64,000 bases of DNA from Elusimicrobiota bacterium (GTDB taxonomy: Bacteria; Elusimicrobiota; Elusimicrobia; UBA1565; UBA9628): the NCBI GenBank assembly GCA_030696455.1, contig JAUYSH010000074.1:32159-96158 (forward strand), in the 5' to 3' direction. This document shows, one piece after another, positions 1 through 6,415 of the stretch. The notes under the pieces were generated by a model. It ran no database searches. It was not told the DNA's origin and was given only the letters and a program-made list of their open reading frames with translations. Positions within the stretch are counted from its first letter, which is position 1, and the number at the start of each line of letters is the position of its first letter. The position numbers and the translations under genes are program-made.

Positions 1-144
1 GGGGACGATGGAGACGGCCCCGGCGGCGGCGGAAACGGAGGATTGAGCGGAGGCGCCGGCCCGCGCGGCGGAGAGATTCTGGGCAAAAGAGGAGGTCGGG
101 ATCGAGGCTGAAAGGAGAACTGCGATTACCCCTGAGGGTCTCAT
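1..144 (-). CDS. Exported protein, N-terminal fragment cut by the window edge
   Basis: The first 48 codons of a gene that continues past position 1. The start is the ATG at 144. The N-terminus is a short signal peptide (MRPSGVIAVLLS, then TSSFAQ with a likely cut after A-Q), followed by an Ala/Ser-rich stretch. The same plan (signal peptide ending in A-x-A-Q, then low-complexity A/S/P sequence) begins at least three other proteins in this window, at 8686, 54375 and 63968, which carry unrelated domains. A -10-like TACAAT lies on the minus strand at 156-161, 11 nt before the ATG. The function cannot be told from this fragment. Confidence 0.7.
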   Translation of the reverse strand, partial: MRPSGVIAVLLSASIPTSSFAQNLSAARAGASAQSSVSAAAGAVSIVP

Positions 145-248
145 AGCCTAATGAGATTGTAGCCCGGGAGGAGAAAGGCCCCCAGGGGCATGGGACCTAC
201 TAGGAAGTGGGCCTTGGGCCTATAGCCGGCGTCACAGACCTACACCTG

Positions 249-605
249 TTATCGGCGCACGGACCAGACGAAGCCGTCGTACCAGAAGTGCATCAGGGAG
301 ACCACCAAGGTGACCGCCAGGGCCTTGCTCGAAAGCTCCCCGAGCACGCCGAACACGCTTCCGTACAGGAACCCCGAGCCGATGAAAAGGCGAAGGCCAA
401 AGACCGGCCGCGGACCTCCGGATTCGCGTGTGAGCGGAAGAACACGATCGCGAGGTGGGCCATGATGAACGCACCGAGGAACGCGTCCACCGGAGAGCCC
501 GAACGCCGAGAGCTTCCAACTCGCGAGCGGCGTCAGGCCGAGGGCGAGCCCGAGGGCCAGCGCCCACACGGGGGCCAGGACGAGGTGTATCCAGTCCTGC
601 GGCGG
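249..605 (-). pseudogene. Decayed membrane protein gene, 5'-truncated with two compensating frameshifts
   Basis: The minus strand reads a hydrophobic protein in two frames. It opens with QDWIHLVLAPVWALALG, and an in-frame TAG at 606-608 removes any upstream start. At about 520 it must shift frame to continue as DAFLGAFIMAHLAIVFFRSH. Near 425 it shifts back to finish with LMHFWYDGFVWSVRR and TAA at 249. Each segment alone looks like membrane-protein coding sequence; the out-of-frame alternatives are Arg-rich and implausible. The C-terminal H-F-W-Y-D-G-F-x-W motif is distinctive, but I cannot name the family. It may be a real pseudogene or a stretch with two indel errors. Confidence 0.5.
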
Positions 606-666
606 CTATCGCGGATTATAGATACATAATACCGGCGCGGGTGAAAACCTGTTAAACTTGAGGGGC
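606..666. other. Spacer upstream of tRNA-Thr, no gene seen
   Basis: AT-richer gap between the decayed gene and the tRNA. A possible -10 (TAAACT, 653-658) would place a tRNA transcript start near 665. No convincing -35 was seen. Confidence 0.3.
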
Positions 667-737
667 GCCCCCTTAGCTCAGTGGTAGAGCAGCAGTTTTG
701 TAAACTGCCTACCCCAGTTCGATTCTGGGAGGGGGCT
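667..737 (+). tRNA. tRNA-Thr (anticodon UGU)
   Basis: The cloverleaf can be folded by hand. The acceptor stem GCCCCCT (667-673) pairs with AGGGGGC (730-736). The D arm is GCTC/GAGC. The anticodon stem GCAGT/ACTGC (692-696, 704-708) closes the loop TTTGTAA, giving anticodon TGT (reads ACA and related Thr codons). The T arm is CCCAG-TTCGATT-CTGGG (713-729). CCA is not fully encoded. The ArsR gene that follows is convergent. Confidence 0.95.
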
Positions 738-755
738 CCGATTTTCCCCAGCCCC

Positions 756-1139
756 TCAGCTCCTCCTCTTATTGCGCGCGGACTCGGCCAGGCGCTTCCT
801 GCGTTCGGCGCACAGCGGCCCCACCGACTTAAGCCGGTCCATGTCGCGCCTGAGCACGGCCACCTCGTCGAAACAGTCCTTCAGGCAGTGGATGGCGCGT
901 GCCTGAAAGCGGGTCGTCGGCTCGGCCAGGCTGTACAGGCGCCACTGTCCTTGGGTGTGGGAGACAACGAGCCCCGAGTTCCTTAAGTAGGCCAGGTGCC
1001 GGGAGACTTTTGACTGAGGAACGCCCATCGTCGCCATGATCTCGCAGACGGAGAGATCGCGGCGCGCGAGCAGGTGAAGGATGCGCAGGCGCGTGACGTC
1101 CGCGAACGCGCGGAACATGCTGTCTACGGAATTCTTCAT
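756..1139 (-). CDS. ArsR/SmtB-family transcriptional regulator
   Basis: A 127-residue winged-helix repressor. The N-terminal half (DVTRLRILHLLARRDLSVCEI, then the recognition helix SKVSRHLAYLRNSGLV) is the ArsR HTH. The usual metal-binding ELCVCDL motif is reduced to one Cys (SVCEI). Further Cys occur at HCLKDC and PLCAE near the C-terminus, so a different thiol or metal sensor is possible. A -10 box TACCAT (1147-1152) ends 7 nt before the ATG with no Shine-Dalgarno, so the transcript is probably leaderless. It is divergent from the porin/octaheme cytochrome genes and probably controls them through the inverted repeats at 1191-1262. The inducer is unknown. Confidence 0.88.
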   Translation of the reverse strand: MKNSVDSMFRAFADVTRLRILHLLARRDLSVCEIMATMGVPQSKVSRHLAYLRNSGLVVSHTQGQWRLYSLAEPTTRFQARAIHCLKDCFDEVAVLRRDMDRLKSVGPLCAERRKRLAESARNKRRS

Positions 1140-1190
1140 CGCTCAGATGGTAACACTCCTTCCCGGCGGATTCAAGGCGCGGGCTCGCGG

Positions 1191-1262
1191 AATTATATAT
1201 CTGGTTATGTAGATATAATTGGCGATTGTGTTGCATTGTAAATATGCGTAGCCAGATATATT
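1191..1262. promoter_or_regulatory. Candidate ArsR operator: inverted repeats over the divergent promoter
   Basis: The AT-rich island holds an imperfect inverted repeat at 1191-1220 (AATTATATATCT, 8 nt, AGATATAATT). A second copy of the half-site in opposite orientation, CCAGATATATT, is at 1252-1262, matching ATATATCTGG at 1195-1204. A possible -10 for the porin operon (TATATT, 1257-1262) lies inside the right half-site. The AT-rich base composition contrasts sharply with its surroundings. This layout fits an ArsR-type repressor controlling both directions. Confidence 0.55.
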
Positions 1263-1298
1263 TAAAAATTGTCGGAAAGGCCTCACCTAGGAGGATTT

Positions 1299-2801
1299 AT
1301 GAATCGATTCAGCCGAAGCCTGCGCGCAATCGCGCTCGCGTTGGGCGTTTTCGCCCCGGCGCTGACGGCGCGCGCGCAGCAGACGCCGGAGGCCCGCCTC
1401 GACGCCATGACGCGGGAGCTCGAGGCCGTCAAGAAGGAGGTCCAAGGCCTGAAAGGCGGCGCCGTCAAGGAATCTCCGATGTCCTGGTTGACGATCGGCG
1501 GGGACTTCCGCACCCGCCACGACAAGCTCGTCGCCCACCTGCCTTCCTACACCCAGTTCCTGGGGACCTTCACCGGCGCGGTGCCTAATACCGCGGCCGT
1601 GCCCGCGAAGACCATCCGCAACGACTCGCTGTTCACCAACCGCTTCGGGCTGGACCTCAAGGCGCGCGTGGCGGAGAACGTCACGATGACGACGCGGCTG
1701 CTCATGTACAAGACCTTCGGCATGACGACCTCGGCCCCGACGCAAGCCGGCTACTTCGCCGACCGGAGCAACGCCAGCGGCGTCTTCGACGGCACCCGCG
1801 GACGCATACCCGCCGACAACAGCCTCCTCGTCGATCAGGCCTACGCCAGCTGGAACTCGATCGCCGGCCGGCCGGTGTGGTTCTCCGCGGGGCGGCGGCC
1901 TTCGACCGGCGGCGCGCCGGGCAACGTGCGTCAGAACTTCGACATCTCGGGCTCGGCGGGCACGCCGGCCCTTCTCGTCGATTACGCCTTCGACGGCTTC
2001 ACCCTGGGGGCGGCGCCCGACGTCGATGCCCTTCCCGGCCTCGCCGCGAAGGTCTGCTACGGCCGGGCTTTCGAGGCGGGCTATCGCGAGTCGGGCGGCC
2101 CTTCGCTGGCCGACACCGACATGCTGGGCCTGGCGCTCATCCCCTATGAGACCGACGACTGGCGCGTCGACGCTCAGTACCAGCGCGGCTTCGGGATCAT
2201 GGACACGATCCCCGGCCCGAACGTGCGCGCCAACCTGGGCGACCTCGAGGAGTACGGCCTCAACGTGATGCGCACGGTCCGCCAAGTCGGTCCCGGAGAA
2301 CTGCGCTTGTTCGCCGCGGGGGCCATGAGCCGCGCGCTGCCGAGCGGCGACCGCTACAACGCGGGCTTCGGAACCGGAAACCCCGGGCTCATGTTCGCGG
2401 GCACGGACCAGAAGAACAACGCCGGCTACGCCGCCTACGTGGGCACGCGCTACGACTTCACGAAGACCGGCACGAAGCTCGGGGCCGAGTACAACCACGG
2501 CTCGAAATACTGGGTGACGTTCACGCCCGCCGCCGACGACATCTGGACGAGCAAGCTCGGGACCCGCGGCCAGGTCTACGAGCTCTACCTCGTCCAGGAG
2601 CTCATGAGCAAGCCGGTCTCGCCCCGCGGGCGCGCGTTCTTCCGCGTGGGCTGGCAGTACTACAACTTCGACTACACCCAGTCGAATTCCTGGGTGGGCG
2701 CCCCGCAGCGGATCAGCAGCCTGACAGCCGCCGACATGCAGTTCATGGCGCCGATCAAGCAGGCGTACGACATCTACACGACGTTCGAGGTCCGCTTCTA
2801 G
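1299..2801 (+). CDS. Outer-membrane putative porin (DUF3373-like)
   Basis: 500 residues. The start at 1299 is chosen because a strong Shine-Dalgarno (GGAGG at 1290-1294) sits just before it and the signal peptide begins there (MNRFSRSLRAIALALGVF, cut near ARAQ). A short coiled coil follows (EARLDAMTRELEAVKKEVQGLK), then a long beta-rich body with alternating aromatic strands ending in a terminal Phe (TTFEVRF), as expected of an outer-membrane barrel. The C-terminal part (RGRAFFRVGWQYYNFDY, SNSWVGAP) resembles DUF3373 putative porins. First gene of an operon with a small exported protein and an octaheme cytochrome. It probably passes a small solute, or supports the cytochrome at the outer membrane. 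Confidence 0.8.
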   Translation: MNRFSRSLRAIALALGVFAPALTARAQQTPEARLDAMTRELEAVKKEVQGLKGGAVKESPMSWLTIGGDFRTRHDKLVAHLPSYTQFLGTFTGAVPNTAAVPAKTIRNDSLFTNRFGLDLKARVAENVTMTTRLLMYKTFGMTTSAPTQAGYFADRSNASGVFDGTRGRIPADNSLLVDQAYASWNSIAGRPVWFSAGRRPSTGGAPGNVRQNFDISGSAGTPALLVDYAFDGFTLGAAPDVDALPGLAAKVCYGRAFEAGYRESGGPSLADTDMLGLALIPYETDDWRVDAQYQRGFGIMDTIPGPNVRANLGDLEEYGLNVMRTVRQVGPGELRLFAAGAMSRALPSGDRYNAGFGTGNPGLMFAGTDQKNNAGYAAYVGTRYDFTKTGTKLGAEYNHGSKYWVTFTPAADDIWTSKLGTRGQVYELYLVQELMSKPVSPRGRAFFRVGWQYYNFDYTQSNSWVGAPQRISSLTAADMQFMAPIKQAYDIYTTFEVRF

Positions 2802-2815
2802 CGGAGGAGGCCGTC

Positions 2816-3154
2816 ATGAATTGGACAACGCTGGCGTTGACGGGGGCGCTCGCCTTGAGCGCGGGGGCCTCGTCTCCCGCGCCGGAGGCGGCGCTCCCGG
2901 CCGCCGAGACCGTCGTCGGCAAACTCACGGGACCGGTCGTCAGCATCACCCCGGCCGAGGACTGGAAAAGCGCGGTGGCCGTGCTCAAGGACTCCAAGAC
3001 GGATGAGGAGGTGGAGATCCTCGTCGACGACCAGCTCACGCTCGAGAAGTTCAAGGACAAGCGCATCTCGGTGGGCGACGACATCCGCTGCAAGTACGAA
3101 CTGAAGGACGGCAAGAAGCGCAGCACCTACTTCCGCAAGGTGGGAGGCTGCTGA
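2816..3154 (+). CDS. Small exported beta-rich protein
   Basis: 112 residues, starting 14 nt after the porin stop behind a good Shine-Dalgarno (GGAGGAGG). It has a signal peptide (MNWTTLALTGALALSAGAS), then about 75 residues predicted mostly beta (VVGKLTGPVVSITP, KSAVAVLKD, EEVEILVDDQ, ISVGDDIRCKYEL) and a lone C-terminal Cys (KVGGC). The pattern resembles an OB-like fold, but no family is recognised. Its place between a porin and a multiheme cytochrome suggests a periplasmic accessory of that electron-transfer unit. Only 1 nt separates it from the cytochrome gene. Confidence 0.75.
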   Translation: MNWTTLALTGALALSAGASSPAPEAALPAAETVVGKLTGPVVSITPAEDWKSAVAVLKDSKTDEEVEILVDDQLTLEKFKDKRISVGDDIRCKYELKDGKKRSTYFRKVGGC

Positions 3155-3155
3155 C

Positions 3156-4514
3156 ATGAGAACGCTCCTCTGCGCCGCCCTGTTCGTCCCATGGGCCGCG
3201 CTCGTCGTCGGGGCGGCCGAGCATCCCGGCCGCGCGCAGATGGAGCAAAGCGGCTACGCCGGGACCGAGACCTGCCTCTCCTGCCATCCGGACGCGGGAA
3301 GGCAGGTCGTGGGCTCGGTTCACTGGACTCACGCCTCGAAGGTGGACAACGTCGAGGGGATCGACAAGAAGGCCGAGCACGGTATGCTCAACCGTATCTA
3401 CACCATGTGCAACGGCAATGACATCATCAATGATATGAAGGAGGTCCGCTCCGCGTCGGGGAAGACCAAGTTCACCGGCTGCAACACCTGCCATCCCGGC
3501 AACCACATCCAAGGCGTCGGCAGCAAAGGCCCCGCGGCGGAGAAGGCGGTGGACTGTCTCCTCTGCCACTCCTCCGAGTACGACTTCCGGGCGCGCAAAG
3601 GCTTCCTGGACGAGCAGGGGCGCGTGGTGATGGGGCGAGACTCGAGCCTTAAGGCGGCGCTGGCGGTGGGCAAGCCCGGAGTCAATAACTGCATGGCCTG
3701 CCATGAGGGGGCGGGCGGGGGGCAGTACAATAAGCGAGGTTTCGAATTCAGAGCGGAGACGGATGCTCATGCCGCCAAGGGCATGGTGTGCGTGGACTGC
3801 CATAAGGGCAAGGAGCACCGCATACCCACCGGCTTCGACCCGAATCTGTGGGCCAACGACGGCCTGCGCATTTCTTGCGCGGGTTGCCATACCGAGAAGC
3901 CGCACAAGGACGAGGACTACAACCGCCACACCGCGCGGCTGGCCTGCCAGACCTGTCACACACCGCGCACCGGCGGCGCCTCGGCCAAGGATTTCACCCA
4001 GTGGGAGAAACAGCCGGACGGCTTCTGGGAGCCCTCGACCTTGAAGCATGAGCCCAACGAAACACGCGCGGTCTACGCCTGGTTCAACGGCACGGTGAAA
4101 AACGAGCCGCATCTGATCGCTCCAAAGGGGGATCGCCGGGACCCGAAGAGCCGGATATTCCCGTTCAAGGTATTCGAGGGCAAAGCCTACTTCGACAAGA
4201 AGACGGGGAAGCTCCTGGGCATGGACTTCGCCCCGCCCATGCAGACGGGCGACACGCTCGCGGGCGTGGCCGCGGCGGCCAAGATACAAGGCATCAAGGA
4301 CTACGAGCCGGTCCCGGGCTGGCAGCGCATCTACTTCGCCAACAGCCACCTCGTCACGAAGACGAAGGCCTTAAAGTGCGCGGACTGCCACTCGCCGGGG
4401 GGCATCCTTCCTTTCGCGCAGCTGGGCTACTCGCCGGCCGAAGTCGGGAGGCTGACCTCGAGCCGCGCGCATTTCGAGAAGAGCCTGGAAAAGCAGCGCG
4501 CGGAGTGGGACTGA
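3156..4514 (+). CDS. Octaheme c-type cytochrome, tetrathionate-reductase (OTR)-like
   Basis: 452 residues with a signal peptide and exactly eight CXXCH heme sites, at about residues 40, 109, 134, 179, 212, 241, 264 and 408, with a roughly 140-residue heme-free block before the last. This layout, and the segment TRAVYAWFNGTV to FPFKVFEGKAY before the final heme, resemble the octaheme tetrathionate reductase family. Known members reduce tetrathionate, nitrite or hydroxylamine in the periplasm. An extra Cys at residue 85 is not in a heme motif. It follows the porin and small beta protein in one operon and faces a convergent diheme cytochrome. The natural substrate is inferred only from the family; ArsR control hints at a metal or sulfur trigger. 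Confidence 0.85.
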   Translation: MRTLLCAALFVPWAALVVGAAEHPGRAQMEQSGYAGTETCLSCHPDAGRQVVGSVHWTHASKVDNVEGIDKKAEHGMLNRIYTMCNGNDIINDMKEVRSASGKTKFTGCNTCHPGNHIQGVGSKGPAAEKAVDCLLCHSSEYDFRARKGFLDEQGRVVMGRDSSLKAALAVGKPGVNNCMACHEGAGGGQYNKRGFEFRAETDAHAAKGMVCVDCHKGKEHRIPTGFDPNLWANDGLRISCAGCHTEKPHKDEDYNRHTARLACQTCHTPRTGGASAKDFTQWEKQPDGFWEPSTLKHEPNETRAVYAWFNGTVKNEPHLIAPKGDRRDPKSRIFPFKVFEGKAYFDKKTGKLLGMDFAPPMQTGDTLAGVAAAAKIQGIKDYEPVPGWQRIYFANSHLVTKTKALKCADCHSPGGILPFAQLGYSPAEVGRLTSSRAHFEKSLEKQRAEWD

Positions 4515-4529
4515 CGATTGACGGACGGC

Positions 4530-4599
4530 GCAGGCCTGAAGGCCCCGCGGGAAGCGCGGCTCCTCCCAGGAGTCTTCCCGTGGGAGTCTTCGGGCCTGC
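4530..4599. terminator. Inverted repeat between convergent cytochrome genes
   Basis: Arms GCAGGCCTGAAG (4530-4541) and CTTCGGGCCTGC (4588-4599) are complementary with one G-T. An inner hairpin CTCCCA/TGGGAG lies inside. There is no T-run, so this may slow transcription in both directions rather than act as a classic terminator. Confidence 0.45.
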
Positions 4600-4611
4600 C
4601 CTGCGTCCCGG

Positions 4612-5991
4612 CTACAGAGCCTTCATGAACGCCGTGACGTCCGCCTCTTCCTCGGGCGTGAGCTTGGTCTCGAGCACGAGGTTGAAGAAGCGCACCGTGT
4701 CGTCGAGCGTCAGCAGGCGGCCGTCGTGCAGGTACGGCGGGGTATCCTTGATGCCGCGCAGAGGGAAGTTCTTGATCGGCCCGTCGGCCGACATCATCAT
4801 GCCCCGGGAGCTCCTCGGCTTGTAGAAGCGCTCGGCCTTCAGGTCGTGCATCGTGTTGTCGGTGTAGTACGGCGGCGCGTGGCAATCCGCGCACTTCGCC
4901 TTGCCGAAGAACAAGGCCTGGCCGCGCAGCTCGGCGGGGGAGGCCTTCGCCTCGATCAGCCTCCCGTTCACGCCGAGCTTCGGCGCGGGCGGGAAATTGA
5001 GCAGATTCTGAAGCTCCGCCATGTGGTGGACCTGGGACTGCCGGTCGGGTACGTGGACGCCCTTCTTCGCCGCGAGCGTGATGTCCCCGTCGAAGTAGGC
5101 GGCGCGCTGCTCGAACTCGGTGAAATCCTCGACGGACTTCAGAGCGCGCTGGGAGCCGAAGAGCCGCTGGACGTTCACGCCGCGCAGCGCCGGCGTCTCG
5201 ATCCGATGCCGGAACTCCTGGGGGCGGATGTCGCCGACGAGGTGCGTCGCGCCGTTGGTGCCGCCGTTGGCGTGGCAGTCGAAGCAGGTCACGCCGAGGC
5301 TCGGACGCCTGACGCGGCGGTCGTCGGTCGCGTTGAACTGCTGCTGGGGGAACGGCGTCAGCAGCAGGCGAAGGCCGTCGAGCTGCTTCGGATTCAGGAC
5401 GCCGTCGAAGAGCTCGTAGTAGTTGTCGAGCGTGACGAGCCGGCCTTTGGACACGTCGCCGAGGTCCGGCCGCGTGGTCAGGAACATCGCGGGCGGGAAC
5501 TCGGGGAGAAAATGCTCGGGAAGGTCGAAGTCGAGGTCGAAGCGCTCGAGGTCGCGGCCTTCCTGCTTCTTGATCTCCTCGATGTGCATGCGCGGAAACA
5601 GCATCCCGCCCTCGGGATGGTTCGGGTGGGGCAGGGGCATGAAGCCCTCCGGGAAGGCGTCGCGCCGGCGGATCTCCTCCGGGGTCATCTTCGCGAGGTC
5701 CTCCCAGGTGACGCCGGCGGGCAGTTTCGCGCGCACGCCCTGCTGGATCTTTTTTCCGCGGAACATCGCGCCGTCCGCCGCGGCCTTGTCCGAGAGGTCG
5801 TAGCGTTTTTGAAGAAGCCGGGCCTGGCCCTCGTTGAACTCCTTGCGGCGCGCGGAGTACCAGCGCTGGATGTCCGCGAAGCCCGTCAGGCCCTTGGGCG
5901 TCGGCGGGGCCGCGTCGACGTCGGCGCCGAGGGCGGGGGCGGCGATCGCGGCAAGAAGCAGGAGGAGCAGGAGTCGCGCGTGGATATTCAT
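4612..5991 (-). CDS. Diheme cytochrome c, CcpA/MauG peroxidase-like
   Basis: 459 residues with a signal peptide (MNIHARLLLLLLLAAIAAPALGA). Two CXXCH sites, CFDCH at about residue 236 and CADCH at about 367, with the FFGKAKCADCHAPPYYTDNTMHD and FPLRGIKDTPPYLHDGR segments typical of bacterial cytochrome c peroxidase/MauG relatives. The N-terminal 230 residues are longer than in ordinary CcpA. The start at 5991 is preferred because the -10 box TATGCT (5998-6003) ends 6 nt before it; an in-frame ATG at 5997 lies between. It converges on the octaheme gene. Probable role: periplasmic peroxide or other two-electron redox reaction. Confidence 0.85.
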   Translation of the reverse strand: MNIHARLLLLLLLAAIAAPALGADVDAAPPTPKGLTGFADIQRWYSARRKEFNEGQARLLQKRYDLSDKAAADGAMFRGKKIQQGVRAKLPAGVTWEDLAKMTPEEIRRRDAFPEGFMPLPHPNHPEGGMLFPRMHIEEIKKQEGRDLERFDLDFDLPEHFLPEFPPAMFLTTRPDLGDVSKGRLVTLDNYYELFDGVLNPKQLDGLRLLLTPFPQQQFNATDDRRVRRPSLGVTCFDCHANGGTNGATHLVGDIRPQEFRHRIETPALRGVNVQRLFGSQRALKSVEDFTEFEQRAAYFDGDITLAAKKGVHVPDRQSQVHHMAELQNLLNFPPAPKLGVNGRLIEAKASPAELRGQALFFGKAKCADCHAPPYYTDNTMHDLKAERFYKPRSSRGMMMSADGPIKNFPLRGIKDTPPYLHDGRLLTLDDTVRFFNLVLETKLTPEEEADVTAFMKAL

Positions 5992-6055
5992 GCGCATAGC
6001 ATAGACAACCGCGCCGCGCGAAGCCCATGACGGGCGGGTGAAAGTAATTTGAGGC

Positions 6056-6352
6056 TTACTTGCGCAGGGCAACGGTAAAGCGCCTTGGAGTGGAGCCGAT
6101 GGCGGACCCGTCTCGGTTCTGGCCGCGCGCGACGACGACGTGCTCGCCGCTGCCGTAGCCCGACCAGTCGTACCACCAGTAGCCGCAGGCGCGGCGGCAG
6201 GCGTGCCACGGGCCCCGATCGATGGAGACCTCGAGCGACGCGAGGGTCTCCGGGGCGTCGACGCGGATCGTGTAGATCGCCGAGGTCACGGTCTGGTCCT
6301 GCTGGGGACGGTCGACTTCGAGTTTATGCATAGGCGGGTGGAGCGCGCTCAC
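6056..6352 (-). CDS. Small Ig-like beta domain protein
   Basis: 98 residues with no signal peptide seen. After a short N-terminus, the body (VTSAIYTIRVDAPETLASLEVSID, WHACRRACGYWWYDWSGYGSGEHVVVARG, RRFTVAL) reads like a single bacterial Ig/FN3-type sandwich with a WWYDWSGY signature. The start is uncertain: GTG at 6352 has a weak -10 (TAAGAC, 6359-6364) 6 nt upstream, while ATG at 6331 (MHKLEV) lacks any signal. It might be a modulator domain expressed alone. Function unknown. Confidence 0.7.
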   Translation of the reverse strand: MSALHPPMHKLEVDRPQQDQTVTSAIYTIRVDAPETLASLEVSIDRGPWHACRRACGYWWYDWSGYGSGEHVVVARGQNRDGSAIGSTPRRFTVALRK

Positions 6353-6415
6353 GCCATAGTCTTACAATAACGCGCCCTCGCGAGGCCAGCGTTAAATCGG
6401 CCGCGAGGCCGCCTA

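Noticed and set aside
667..740. A terminator-enclosing stem around tRNA-Thr, as for tRNA-Arg
   Set aside because: Flanks of tRNA-Thr show no long complementary arms and only a short T-run, so the arrangement is not shared by both tRNAs.
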